A stretch of DNA of 64,000 bases from an uncultured Croceicoccus sp. (GTDB lineage Bacteria > Pseudomonadota > Alphaproteobacteria > Sphingomonadales > Sphingomonadaceae), in the NCBI RefSeq assembly GCF_947496385.1, contig NZ_CANMCP010000007.1:62001-126000 (forward strand). The letters are read 5' to 3'. Both the position numbers and the translations under genes were made by a program. Below are positions 17,379 through 26,196 of the stretch, piece by piece; the stretch's first letter is position 1, and every line of letters begins with the position of its first letter. The notes beneath the pieces are model-generated. The model was not told the origin of the DNA and did no database searches. It worked only from the letters and a program-made list of their open reading frames with translations.

Positions 17379-19089
17379 AGTAGTCCTCGATTTTCTGCTG
17401 GATGTCGCTCGCTGCCTCGAGCTCGTCGGGAAGGCGCGCGGCGTCGGTGAACTCGGCGTAGACTTCGGAGAAATCCATCCGGCTCAAATCGAGCCGCGCG
17501 AATTCGTCAATGGTGAAGCCTTCGCATTGCTCGCGCTTGGGACTGTCCCAGGGCTTGTTCAGCTGCACCCGGCCCTGTTCCTGGAGGATCCGGCTGAGCT
17601 TCGATTCAAAGCAGCAATAGACCTTCTTCTTGGTGAGGCAGACGCCCAGAAAACTGTCCGAGCAATAGCTCCCGACATAGGCGCACAGGCCCTGCGCATC
17701 GCGTTCATGGAGCAGCACTTCCTCGCTACTGCAGCCCAAGGCCACGAGGAGCTGCGAGCCGGGCAGCAGGGGGAAACCCTTGCCCTTGCAACAGTTGAGG
17801 ACGCCGAAGACCTTCGACGAGCAGGTGTTGCGCGTGCCTTCGAAGAGGCGGAGTGTATCAGGATCGAATTCGCGGCGGGCCTGGTCCATGGCGTTCAGCG
17901 CTACGACCGCATCCTTGAATTCGTCATTCGGTGTGCGCTCGATCGTCTCGCACGAACCATCGATGCAATAGACATCCCCGTCGCAGATATACTGGGTGGT
18001 GCCTGTTTCTTCGTCGGGCAGCGGACAATCGTAGACGCGCTCCCAGGTCCGGCAGGGTTCGCCCGAGAGGCAATCCTCGCGCACCAGCGTGCAACCGGGT
18101 GTCGTCTCGAGCGTGACGCAATCCTCGGCGGCTGCATATCTGTTGCAGGTGTAGCTGCGTTCCCAGGCCCAGCAGGGTTTCGTCACCGATTGGCCATCGA
18201 TGATCCGCGTCACCGGATCGGAATCGGTGCAGGTCTCGACTTCGCGCGCGCAGGTATCGTCAGCTTCGAGCCCGGCGCAGGCGCTCTCGTTGCGCGTGGT
18301 GACGAGCACGTCCTCGAGGCTGGTCGCGTAGGGCTCGAGCGGCGGGACGGGCGCGCTGCATGAGAGCACGTCGACGCGCAAGGTGCCGTAGCAGCCCCAG
18401 TAATAGCCCGACCAGTAGCCACAGATCGGGATCGACTGCGTGACCGTGTAGGTGTCAGCCGAAAAATTGCTGCAGTAGTACGGGCTGGTGGGATCAATGC
18501 CTGACCCTTCGACGCAGTAATACTGGTAGCGCGTCTGCTGCTCGATCCGGGCTTCCAGCGTAATCGGGCAGGTGAGCAGGTCCTGCTTCGCGGTGTAACC
18601 GGCATTACAGGTGGCGTAATAGCGCCCCGGCGACGCGGTCCCGCCGGGGAGCGGAACGCAGGCCCCTTGGCTGCCGGTGACCGACATGCCGCTGGTATAG
18701 GACAAGGGATCCTCGCTGATGGTCGTGCTGCGCGCGAGCACGGCCTCGATATCGGCGGGATCGAAAGTGGCGCGGCTCTCCATGGACTCGCGCATGACGC
18801 GGTAGCCGGTGTGGGCGGGCGCGGCGCTGGCGGCGCGGGATGTAAGGTTGTCGGGATCATCGCCATAAGTGCTTTCGATGGGATCGGCATCGTAATTGGG
18901 TATCAGCGACGGATCGGGCGTGGTGGTGGCAGCCTCCTGCGCGCGACTGGCGAGCGATCCGGCAAAAGCCTTGCCGTCGGCTTTCGCGTCGCCGGTCGTG
19001 GTTTGGGCCATGCCGGGCTCGATGGCGCCAAGACCCGAGACGAGTACGACCGACAGTGCGATGGCGGCGGCGGTTGGCACGCGCATCAT
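17359..19089 (-). CDS. traN: TraN, Cys-rich outer-membrane mating-pair stabilisation protein
   Basis: A 576-residue secreted protein with a signal sequence (AAIALSVVLVSGLGAIEPGMA). It is very rich in cysteine, often as spaced repeats such as C-x-TWE and CVTLETTPGCTLVREDCLSG, and includes the conserved C-terminal CSKVFGVLNCCKGKGF and KKKVYCCFESKLSRILQEQG blocks. TraN is the outer-membrane adhesin that contacts recipient porins and decides host specificity. The variable central part (about residues 150-350) would be the recipient-contacting tip. It overlaps trbC upstream by 4 bp. Confidence 0.92.
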   Translation of the reverse strand: MMRVPTAAAIALSVVLVSGLGAIEPGMAQTTTGDAKADGKAFAGSLASRAQEAATTTPDPSLIPNYDADPIESTYGDDPDNLTSRAASAAPAHTGYRVMRESMESRATFDPADIEAVLARSTTISEDPLSYTSGMSVTGSQGACVPLPGGTASPGRYYATCNAGYTAKQDLLTCPITLEARIEQQTRYQYYCVEGSGIDPTSPYYCSNFSADTYTVTQSIPICGYWSGYYWGCYGTLRVDVLSCSAPVPPLEPYATSLEDVLVTTRNESACAGLEADDTCAREVETCTDSDPVTRIIDGQSVTKPCWAWERSYTCNRYAAAEDCVTLETTPGCTLVREDCLSGEPCRTWERVYDCPLPDEETGTTQYICDGDVYCIDGSCETIERTPNDEFKDAVVALNAMDQARREFDPDTLRLFEGTRNTCSSKVFGVLNCCKGKGFPLLPGSQLLVALGCSSEEVLLHERDAQGLCAYVGSYCSDSFLGVCLTKKKVYCCFESKLSRILQEQGRVQLNKPWDSPKREQCEGFTIDEFARLDLSRMDFSEVYAEFTDAARLPDELEAASDIQQKIEDYYARSGS

Positions 19090-19853
19090 GGTTGGACTCC
19101 CTCAAGCCGGGCAAGATGCTGCGCGGCGATCCGCGCGCCGGGGCCGTTCCCTTGCGCGAAGGTCTCGAGGACATGGGCGAGCGTGACATTGCCGCACATC
19201 CGGTCGTGCGGCGGGACGTTGGTGGTGCAGTCGAACCCGTCGCAAAGATCGAAGTCGCTCGCGGCAACGACATAGGTCGGCACGGCCTCGACGCCGAAGG
19301 CGCGGAACAGGCGCGGGTCGATGCCGACATGCTCGAGATGGGCGCTGCCCTCAGCAATCGGCGCGAGCGCGGCGGTAAGGCGTTTGACGCTCCCTTGCGG
19401 AAATCCGCGTAGCACGACCACACCGCCCGCCTTGCCAACATCGGCGATCATCGCGGCGAGCGCCGCTTTGGGCATCGACGTGCTGGCAAAGGCGATCAGC
19501 CGGGGCTGGCCGGCCAGTTCGGCCTCGGCCATCTCGCCCGCATCGACGATCATCCGGTCGAAATCGAAGGTCTGGCTGTCATCGGGCTTGGCGGCACTTG
19601 TTTTTGCCGCGGCGGTATAACGCGCGCCGTTGTCGGCGCCGTCTTGCGCGGCCGCCTTGGCTTGCTCGGTCACCGCTTCGGCGCGGCGGCGCGCCTCGGC
19701 GGCGAGCGTTTCGGCATCGCTGGCCTGCGCCCTGGCCTTGGCGCGGATCGCAGCGAGATCGAGTTCGGGGTCATGGACTTGCGCCGAGGCGGCGGCAAGG
19801 CCTGCGGTCACCGCGAGGCTGGCGAGCATGGCGAGGGAGATTTTGCTGGTCAT
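19086..19853 (-). CDS. trbC: TrbC, F-type pilus assembly protein
   Basis: A 255-residue periplasmic protein. The ATG at 19853 overlaps the traU stop (ATGA) and is followed by a signal peptide (LAMLASLAVTAGLAAASAQ), so it is preferred to the longer frame starting at 20054. A long Ala/Arg/Glu helix (DLAAIRAKARAQASDAETLAAEARRR) follows. The C-terminal thioredoxin-like domain holds LIAFASTSMPKAALAAMIAD, VVLRGFPQGS, and AVPTYVV, the signature of the TrbC family. It acts with TraW in pilus assembly. Confidence 0.88.
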   Translation of the reverse strand: MTSKISLAMLASLAVTAGLAAASAQVHDPELDLAAIRAKARAQASDAETLAAEARRRAEAVTEQAKAAAQDGADNGARYTAAAKTSAAKPDDSQTFDFDRMIVDAGEMAEAELAGQPRLIAFASTSMPKAALAAMIADVGKAGGVVVLRGFPQGSVKRLTAALAPIAEGSAHLEHVGIDPRLFRAFGVEAVPTYVVAASDFDLCDGFDCTTNVPPHDRMCGNVTLAHVLETFAQGNGPGARIAAQHLARLEGVQP

Positions 19854-20875
19854 AAAGCGCAACAGTTCCGCTTGCGCCAGACGAGGTAGCCCATGTCCTC
19901 GCCGATGGCGGGATAGACCTGGCCAGCGGACATAAAGGTGGTCGAGGCACCGATGGGGGCGCAGGCATAGCGTCCGCTCGTCTGGGGGTTGGGATTGGTG
20001 GCCTGGAAGCGGTATTGCTGCTTGCGCATCACCGGCATCAGGTATTTGCCGCACAGGCCCTTCGAACCCATCGTGCCCCAGGCGGCGAGTTCGCGGTGGA
20101 GCTTGTAGGCAAAGCGCGAGAGCACGAGGCGCGAGGCCTGAACATGGCCGATCGTCGCCGAGACATTGCCGTTAAGCGGATACATCGAGCCCTGGCAGCC
20201 CGCGCACCAGAACAGCTTATCAGATGGCAGTTTCCGGGTCGCCTCGACGCAATCGGCGGCACAGGCCGCCAGCGCCAGCGGATTGGCGAAAAGCACGGCC
20301 TCGGGATTGATGATCGCGGTGAGTTCGGAATCCTGCCAGAGCGGATCGAGCTCGGAGATATAGAGGATGTCGACCGAGCCTGTTTCCAGGCACAGGAAAT
20401 CGGCGACGAGCTCCATCCAGTAGATCAGCGGATAGGCGTACCAGTGGACGTGCCACTGCGAATGGTACTGCGTCGCGCCGCCCACCGCCGATGGCCCGGC
20501 CATGGTCTTGAAGCCGATGTCGAAACCGGGATCGAGCTTCATTCCGCCGAGATTCACGAAGCACCAGGGCTTCATCGACACATCGGCGAGCCGGACCGGC
20601 TCCCAGAAACCCATGGCGATGCCGGGGCGCAGACCGCAGAGGCACACCGGCAAGTCGGGATTGTCGGGATCGGGCCGGTTCGACGGCCAGATTTTCAGGC
20701 TCCCGACCGAGATCGGGAACAGGCAGGACCAACAGATATCGGTGATCGGGTTGACGAAACTCCCGGTGCAGCGCCCGGGCCCGGCATCGGCGCGCGCCGG
20801 CGTGGCGGCCAGCGTTAGGCAGGCGAGCATGACGACCAGAAGCCGGACGATCATAGGGAAAGGGCGACGCGTCAT
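19850..20875 (-). CDS. traU: TraU, F-type DNA-transfer/pilus assembly protein
   Basis: A 341-residue periplasmic protein with signal peptide (LLVVMLACLTLAATPARA). The conserved start of the mature part, CTGSFVNPITDICWSCLFP, and CLCGLRPGIAMGFWEP are characteristic of TraU, as is LFWCAGCQGSMYPLNG near the C-terminus. About ten cysteines suggest several disulfides. TraU mutants in F reduce DNA transfer more than pilus formation. It overlaps traW by 4 bp. Confidence 0.94.
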   Translation of the reverse strand: MTRRPFPMIVRLLVVMLACLTLAATPARADAGPGRCTGSFVNPITDICWSCLFPISVGSLKIWPSNRPDPDNPDLPVCLCGLRPGIAMGFWEPVRLADVSMKPWCFVNLGGMKLDPGFDIGFKTMAGPSAVGGATQYHSQWHVHWYAYPLIYWMELVADFLCLETGSVDILYISELDPLWQDSELTAIINPEAVLFANPLALAACAADCVEATRKLPSDKLFWCAGCQGSMYPLNGNVSATIGHVQASRLVLSRFAYKLHRELAAWGTMGSKGLCGKYLMPVMRKQQYRFQATNPNPQTSGRYACAPIGASTTFMSAGQVYPAIGEDMGYLVWRKRNCCAL

Positions 20876-21528
20876 GGCTGCCGCTCCCGTTTGGATGGCA
20901 GCGCGTGTTCGCGGATCTGGAGCTGACGACCCTGCTGTTCGACGACGGCGGGCATCGCGCGGATGCCGAAGCGGCGCACCAGCTTGCCCTCCTGGTCGAA
21001 CCAGAACCGGCGTTGCCGGGCCTTCATCAGCTCGAGCGGCGCGCCGGCCACCAGGATGAATTTCGCCTTGTTGCCGGCGTAAGTCTTTGTCGCCCAGGCG
21101 AGCTGCTCGGGATCGTCGCCATCGAGAAAGACGAGCGCTTGGCGCAGCGGCACGCTGTCCAGCGGATTGACCCTGGTGCCTGCGGCAATGATGACGCGGC
21201 CCTTGTCGTCGGTGATGTTGTCGGCGACCGCAATCGTCGGATCGAACAGCCAGGTCCGCGGGGCTTCGGCACGCACGAGTCCGGCGACCGGGCTCGGCCG
21301 ATTGACGCGGGCGATCGTGCGCTGCTTAAGGCGTTCGTTGAGTTTTTTCGTGGCGCCGCTGGCCTCGAGCGCAGCAAGGCGCGCGTGGATCTGCGAGAGC
21401 AGGTCGGGTTCGGCGATGGCCCAGACCGTGCCCTGCTGGCCATAGTCGCGCGCCGCCGCGGGCATTGCGGCGGCAAGGCCGGCCAGCGCGAGCGGTAGCA
21501 GGAGGGTAAGGCCGGGCATCCGGATCAC
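20872..21528 (-). CDS. traW: TraW, F-type pilus assembly protein
   Basis: A 218-residue protein from GTG 21528, which overlaps the stop of the peptidase gene; ATG at 21519 is an alternative. A signal peptide (LTLLLPLALAGLAAAMPAAA) is followed by DYGQQGTVWAIAEPDLL, a helical region and TWLFDPTIAVADNITDDKGR, the TraW hallmark. TraW interacts with TrbC, which in some plasmids is fused to it, in pilus assembly. Confidence 0.9.
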   Translation of the reverse strand: MIRMPGLTLLLPLALAGLAAAMPAAARDYGQQGTVWAIAEPDLLSQIHARLAALEASGATKKLNERLKQRTIARVNRPSPVAGLVRAEAPRTWLFDPTIAVADNITDDKGRVIIAAGTRVNPLDSVPLRQALVFLDGDDPEQLAWATKTYAGNKAKFILVAGAPLELMKARQRRFWFDQEGKLVRRFGIRAMPAVVEQQGRQLQIREHALPSKRERQP

Positions 21529-22073
21529 AGGATCGGCCTCCCGACCCCAAGGATGCGGTCCTGGCAAATCCATCCGATCGGGGCATAGCGGCTGTCGAAG
21601 GAATCGGGATGGTCGGTGCCAACGTAGTAGCAGCCGGCGGGGATCGTGCCCGTCGGCCCCAAGGCGAGCGCTTCGCCCTTGCGGCTTTTGGGCTTGGCCG
21701 TGGCGACGACCTCACCGTTAATCGCGAACGTCCGGCCCTGCCGCGTCACCACGTCGCCGGGCATGCCGAGCACGCGCTTGCCGAAGGGCTGCGGCCTTTT
21801 TCCGAAATGCGCGGTCAGGAGTTTTGACGGCGGCGGCGCAAACAGCACGATTGCGCCGCGCGTCGGCACGGCGTCTTTCTCCAGCCAGATCGCCCAATGC
21901 GGCAGCGAAGGGCTGGCATTGATCAGCAGCGCATGGCTCTGGGCAAAACCTTGGAGCGCGGTGAGCGCCAGCGTGCCGGCGCCCAGACCTGCCAGCAGCG
22001 TCAGGCGCGGCCAGATCCGGCTTGAGCGGGGTCGGGGCCGAAGACGAGGGATGAGACGATCAGCGCGCGGCAT
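21525..22073 (-). CDS. S26 family conjugative-transfer signal peptidase (TraF/LepB type)
   Basis: A 182-residue membrane-anchored peptidase from the ATG at 22073 (MPRADRLIPR); the longer frame adds ten residues. One N-terminal helix (LTLLAGLGAGTLALTALQGFA) precedes the catalytic domain. LLINASPSLPHW carries the nucleophile serine and GKRVLGMPGDVV the general-base lysine of the S26 dyad; DHPDSFDSRY and GWICQDRILG complete the box set. Known relatives in RP4 process or cyclise pilin, and in sphingomonad F-type operons this gene replaces other processing functions. It probably cleaves TraA or other exported Tra proteins. It overlaps trbI by 14 bp. Confidence 0.88.
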   Translation of the reverse strand: MPRADRLIPRLRPRPRSSRIWPRLTLLAGLGAGTLALTALQGFAQSHALLINASPSLPHWAIWLEKDAVPTRGAIVLFAPPPSKLLTAHFGKRPQPFGKRVLGMPGDVVTRQGRTFAINGEVVATAKPKSRKGEALALGPTGTIPAGCYYVGTDHPDSFDSRYAPIGWICQDRILGVGRPIL

Positions 22074-22464
22074 GGTCCAATTCCTGCATCCGCCGCGCGA
22101 CATCGGCGCGCACGATGGGCGTCATGTCGCGGGCCTGGCCCGCGAGCACGGCCTCTCCGACCAATACGGTGCGGCCGTTGCGCCCCTGCGCATCGACCGA
22201 GGCATCGATGGCTTCGAGATAGGCCGCGACACGCCGCTGGCTTGCTTCGGGGTCGGCGCCGCTCCTGGCTTCGGCCTCGACGAAAGCGCCGATCAGCCCC
22301 GAGAGTTCGACGGTCACGACCTCGCGGCTTTGCAGCGCGAGCAGCGTGCGCGTTGTCCAGGCGCCCCAGAGCAGCGCTGCGAGGAGCAGCACGCCAAGCC
22401 CGAGCGAGGCGAGCGGAACGCCGAAGACCTGCCGGCGCGCCGCGAATGGGACGAGGCCGCTCAT
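22060..22464 (-). CDS. trbI: TrbI, F-type system inner-membrane protein
   Basis: A 134-residue protein with one N-terminal transmembrane helix (VPLASLGLGVLLLAALLWGAW) and a periplasmic coiled region. VVTVELSGLIGAFVEAEA and YLEAIDASVDAQG match the F-type TrbI family, which affects pilus retraction. It overlaps its upstream neighbour by 4 bp. Confidence 0.83.
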   Translation of the reverse strand: MSGLVPFAARRQVFGVPLASLGLGVLLLAALLWGAWTTRTLLALQSREVVTVELSGLIGAFVEAEARSGADPEASQRRVAAYLEAIDASVDAQGRNGRTVLVGEAVLAGQARDMTPIVRADVARRMQELDHAAR

Positions 22465-22877
22465 TGTGCGTTATCCTGGTGTGCGGTGTTGCCGGTGACG
22501 TCTGCCAGAAAGGCCGGCAGACGCCACATCGCGATCAGCGTCGTGCTCGAGATCAGCACGATTTGGATCATCTGCGAAAAAGCGAGCTTGCGCGCTTCGC
22601 CGGCGGCGATCCAGCGTGCGGCGAGATTGTCGACCTGCCAGAACAGCACGTCGAGATTGCCGCCCGAAATCGCCAGGAAGAACAGCAGCGGCAGGCCGAA
22701 GGCCATGAGCCAGCAGGTGCCGAGAAAGCCGCAGGCCTTGAGGCTGATGTACGCGATCTCGGCGCCATGCCGGCGCCAGCGCGCGAGGCGTTTGGACAGG
22801 ATTGCGTTCGGATGCTTGTCCCGTGTTGGCGGCGCGGCCAGCGCGCGATCGACGGGGGTGGAGATATGCATGTTCAT
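22461..22877 (-). CDS. Conjugation-operon membrane protein of unknown function
   Basis: A 138-residue protein starting at ATG 22877, which lies 16 bp past the traC stop; the longer frame from 22940 runs back into traC and is not supported. Two transmembrane helices are seen: GFLGTCWLMAFGLPLLFFLAI and IQIVLISSTTLIAMW. The N-terminus is basic and cytoplasmic (LARWRRHG). I do not recognise a family. Its fixed position between traC and trbI suggests a structural or regulatory role in the inner-membrane complex. Confidence 0.7.
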   Translation of the reverse strand: MNMHISTPVDRALAAPPTRDKHPNAILSKRLARWRRHGAEIAYISLKACGFLGTCWLMAFGLPLLFFLAISGGNLDVLFWQVDNLAARWIAAGEARKLAFSQMIQIVLISSTTLIAMWRLPAFLADVTGNTAHQDNAQ

Positions 22878-22893
22878 GAGAAAAATCGGTCCT

Positions 22894-25449
22894 TCAATCG
22901 GGAGTGTGCGTGTCGGGAAAGGCGATGCGTTCGATGGCATCGGCCAGCTGATGGCCGCGCGCGATCTCGTGTTCGATCGCGGCGAAGGTTCCAGGCGAGC
23001 TTGAAAACAGCGTCGCCGAAAAAGGATCGAGGACGAGCCGACCGATGGCCTCGGTCTCGGGGCCCTTGATGAAGACTTCGGAATAGTCGGTGCCCGAGCG
23101 CTTGAGGCTGCGGATCAGCGTTTCGGAGCGGTCGTCCATGTCGAGGCGCTTCGACGCCTTGAAGTCGGCGATCGTCTCGCTCTTCTGCTGGAGGATCAGC
23201 ATCCAGTCGCTGTTCTCGAGCGCGGCGGTCGCGCCATCCGACTTGTAGTAGTCGTTCAAGGACTGGGTCGCGGTGGCGAGCGCGCCGCCATATTTGCGGC
23301 AGGTGCGGGCATAGGTTTCGACGAACTCGCCCATCGACCCGCCCTTGAGGAGGCTCCAGGCCTCGTCGATCAAGAGCAGCTTCTTCACCGACCGGTCGCT
23401 GCGGGTCATTGCCTGGCTGGTCATGAACATGATCGCCGAGAGCACGACCGCGCGCAGTTCCTCGCGCGCCGCCAGATCGCTCATCTCGTAGACGATGAAG
23501 GGGGCACCGACCTCGAGGCTTGCCTGGCCCTCGAAGAAGGCGCCGTAGGTGCCGCCTCGCATGAAAGGCGTGAGCGCGGTCGCAAGATCGTGCGCGGCGG
23601 GTTTGTCCGAGGCAGCCAGCGCTTCGCCGACCGCGGTGACGCTGGCGGCAGAGCCGTGTGCGGTCCAAACCTCGTTCACCGCCTTGTCGATGAGGCCGCG
23701 TTCAGTATCGTTGAGCGGCGCGCTGTAGCGCGCCATCTGACCGATAATGGCTTTCACCATTGCGAAGCAGTCGAGGCGGTAATCCTCGTCGTCTTCGGCA
23801 CGAGTTCCATCGATCATCGAAAAGGGATTGAGGCAGAACCCCGAGGCGAGGGTGAACTCGACGAAGCGGCCGCCCTGCAATTTGACCGAATGCTCGAAGC
23901 TGCGCCCATCGTCGATGACGACGACTTCGGCGCCCGCGCCTCGCAGCGCCGCGCACATTTCCTGGAGCAGGACGGATTTCCCCGATCCCGACTTGCCGCA
24001 GATCGCGACATTGTGATTCCCCGCCTCGTTCTCGAAGGGCGACCAGTAGAAAGGCTGGCCGCGCCGCCCGACCAGCAGGAGGTGCGGCAGCGGGCCACCG
24101 AGATACTCGCCCTGCATCGGCGCGATATGCGCCGCCGTCGTCGACAGCAGCGTGCGCATGCGCTTCAAACGCGCCATGTCGGTGGCCAATCCATCGGCGA
24201 GCGTCAGCGGCAGCGCGGCGACAAGCCCCTGGATTTGCAGGAAGCGCTCGTCGGCGAGGTCCCATCCGGCCGCCTTGTAGATCGACTTGATCGCGCGCTC
24301 GTGCCGGTCGCCTTCGCCCAGTGGCGAAAAGCTGGTGAGCCCGTAGAAGACTTTGACGAGCCGTCGTCCTTGCTGGAGCTCGGCCTGAACATGCTGCCAT
24401 TCGGCCGACTGTTCGGCGAGACGGGGCAGGAAGCGCGCGCTTTTGGAGCCTGCGAGCGTCGTCGTGCGCATGAATTTGTAGCCAGCTTTCGCTTCGGCGG
24501 CCTGGCGGTCGGGATAGACAAGGCAGAGCGTGGTCGCGACCGGACAGGGAAAGCGCAGCTTGTCGGTGAAGAGATCGCCGATGAGCCGCGCGCATTCCCA
24601 AGGGGCCCAGCGAGCGGGCATGTTGCGCACCGCGTAGTGGCGCACGTCGAACGCGTCGGGATAGACGGTGCCAATCTCGGGCACACCGTCGTGCTCCTCG
24701 CCGGTTGCGCGGAACCGTTCGGTCGCGAGCACCATGCGATCGTCCTCGACCGTCAATTCGATATCGCGGCGCAGGATTTGCGAGGCTATCGGATCGTGCG
24801 GGTTATAGGCCAACGCATCGTCCTGCGGGGCGGTGGTGGGCGAAGTCAAATCGTCGACCAGCGCGATCAGCGCTTCGGGGCCCATTTCGCTGACGCCGAG
24901 GTTCAAGGATTTGAGCATCGAGACCAGCCCGTCGCGCGCCTGGGCGAGTTCGTCGTTCGGAACCTCGCTCTTCGACGGGACGCCGACCGAAATCACCACC
25001 TGGTGATGGCGGGCATGGAAGGGCGCATCGGCAGAGCCCGATTTCCAGACGAGGCCGTAGAGCCGGCGCGCGCGGTGGCGCGCGATCGCTTCGTAGACTC
25101 TGCCCTGCAGGTAGCGCGGAGCAAACCAGGGCGCGACGATCCGGCTGATGCGCGGGCTCGCATAGTGGAGAATCTGGACGCAGGCGCCTTCGGGCAACCC
25201 TTCGGAAAACCAGGCGCCGAGGATTTCGCCGGTGCGCTCGTCGGCGCCGATCAGCGGGGTGACGGCAAGAACGAAGCCCTTCGAACGCGCGTTCACATAG
25301 AGGCGCGATGCGGGATCGAAGACCCGGTAGGGTAGCCAGTCCGAGAGCATGTCGAGCATGAGCGCGGGACGCGCGGCTTCGCCATGTTCTGCATCGCCGA
25401 GGAGGCCGGTGAGCACACGGTCGGCCAAAGTTCCGATCGAGAGCGCCAT
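22894..25449 (-). CDS. traC: TraC, VirB4-type ATPase of the F-type T4SS
   Basis: An 851-residue ATPase that energises pilus assembly at the inner membrane. The N-terminal third is the TraC/VirB4 domain. Walker A is GKSGSGKSVLLQE near residues 482-494, Walker B is KLLLIDEAWSLL near residues 688-699, and the ARTCRKYGGALATATQSLND helix follows. Length matches F TraC (about 875). It abuts traV directly. The gene looks intact. Confidence 0.95.
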   Translation of the reverse strand: MALSIGTLADRVLTGLLGDAEHGEAARPALMLDMLSDWLPYRVFDPASRLYVNARSKGFVLAVTPLIGADERTGEILGAWFSEGLPEGACVQILHYASPRISRIVAPWFAPRYLQGRVYEAIARHRARRLYGLVWKSGSADAPFHARHHQVVISVGVPSKSEVPNDELAQARDGLVSMLKSLNLGVSEMGPEALIALVDDLTSPTTAPQDDALAYNPHDPIASQILRRDIELTVEDDRMVLATERFRATGEEHDGVPEIGTVYPDAFDVRHYAVRNMPARWAPWECARLIGDLFTDKLRFPCPVATTLCLVYPDRQAAEAKAGYKFMRTTTLAGSKSARFLPRLAEQSAEWQHVQAELQQGRRLVKVFYGLTSFSPLGEGDRHERAIKSIYKAAGWDLADERFLQIQGLVAALPLTLADGLATDMARLKRMRTLLSTTAAHIAPMQGEYLGGPLPHLLLVGRRGQPFYWSPFENEAGNHNVAICGKSGSGKSVLLQEMCAALRGAGAEVVVIDDGRSFEHSVKLQGGRFVEFTLASGFCLNPFSMIDGTRAEDDEDYRLDCFAMVKAIIGQMARYSAPLNDTERGLIDKAVNEVWTAHGSAASVTAVGEALAASDKPAAHDLATALTPFMRGGTYGAFFEGQASLEVGAPFIVYEMSDLAAREELRAVVLSAIMFMTSQAMTRSDRSVKKLLLIDEAWSLLKGGSMGEFVETYARTCRKYGGALATATQSLNDYYKSDGATAALENSDWMLILQQKSETIADFKASKRLDMDDRSETLIRSLKRSGTDYSEVFIKGPETEAIGRLVLDPFSATLFSSSPGTFAAIEHEIARGHQLADAIERIAFPDTHTPD

Positions 25450-26184
25450 TTATTTGGACTCCTTTTGTTCTTCTGCGCTTTGCGCGGCGACCACGGCATC
25501 GAGGTTTGGGAAGCCGGGTCGGATGAGGTGCGTCGGGATGGGCGCGGGAATAAATTGCCGGGAGACCCGATCGGGCGGGACGGTGCCGTCTCGAAGTCCC
25601 CCGGCTGCCGGCAGGGGTGGGCCGGCATCTGCCTCGCGCGCCTCGGAGGGGACCGGGGGAGGAAGCGGCGAGGTAGCGGTAAAAGGTTGTGCGACGAACG
25701 GATCGCCTGCTGGCGGCGCAGCGATCTCGGCGCGGGCATCGGCGTGTGGATCGCCAGCGCCTTCGGCATCGCGGATCTGGCGCCTGATCGCGCGCAGCAG
25801 CGTTGCCGGGCGGCCCCTGGCCGTGCTGCCCTGAAGCTCGGCGGCCCAGCGCGGGGTCTCGACAACAATCCAGGCGACGGCTTCTTCGTGCAGTGTGCCC
25901 GACTGGTCGATATGCGCGGGGAAAATCACTTTCAGGCGCCGTTCGGCGGTACGCGAGCTATCGCCCGGCGTGACCGCACCGGCGGCAAAGGCTCGGCTCT
26001 CCGGGGCTGGTTCAGTGCTGGCGATCCCGGCCACCGCATCCTTGTCGGTTACCGCGGTGGGCGCGCAGGTGCCTTTCAAGGCGCGGCAGGAGAAATCGCC
26101 TTCGATATTGGTGCCAAGCCCGACGCAGCCGCTGGCGGCGAAAATCATGGGCAGTAGCGCGAGGGGGCGGAGGGAATAGGTCAT
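25450..26184 (-). CDS. traV: TraV, outer-membrane lipoprotein of the T4SS core
   Basis: A 244-residue lipoprotein. The ATG at 26184 has GAGGAG eight bases upstream, better placed than the GTG at 26193. The lipobox is FAASGC and the mature N-terminus CVGLGTNIEGDFSC, with the second conserved cysteine block (CRALKGTC) typical of TraV. It links the VirB10-like TraB to the outer membrane with TraK. The Pro/Ala-rich C-terminal part is variable. Confidence 0.88.
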   Translation of the reverse strand: MTYSLRPLALLPMIFAASGCVGLGTNIEGDFSCRALKGTCAPTAVTDKDAVAGIASTEPAPESRAFAAGAVTPGDSSRTAERRLKVIFPAHIDQSGTLHEEAVAWIVVETPRWAAELQGSTARGRPATLLRAIRRQIRDAEGAGDPHADARAEIAAPPAGDPFVAQPFTATSPLPPPVPSEAREADAGPPLPAAGGLRDGTVPPDRVSRQFIPAPIPTHLIRPGFPNLDAVVAAQSAEEQKESK

Positions 26185-26196
26185 GGATTGCACTCC

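Noticed and set aside
23590-25335. 581-codon open frame on the plus strand
   Set aside because: Antisense to traC, with shadow composition (Arg, Asp, His, Gly-rich) and no domain.
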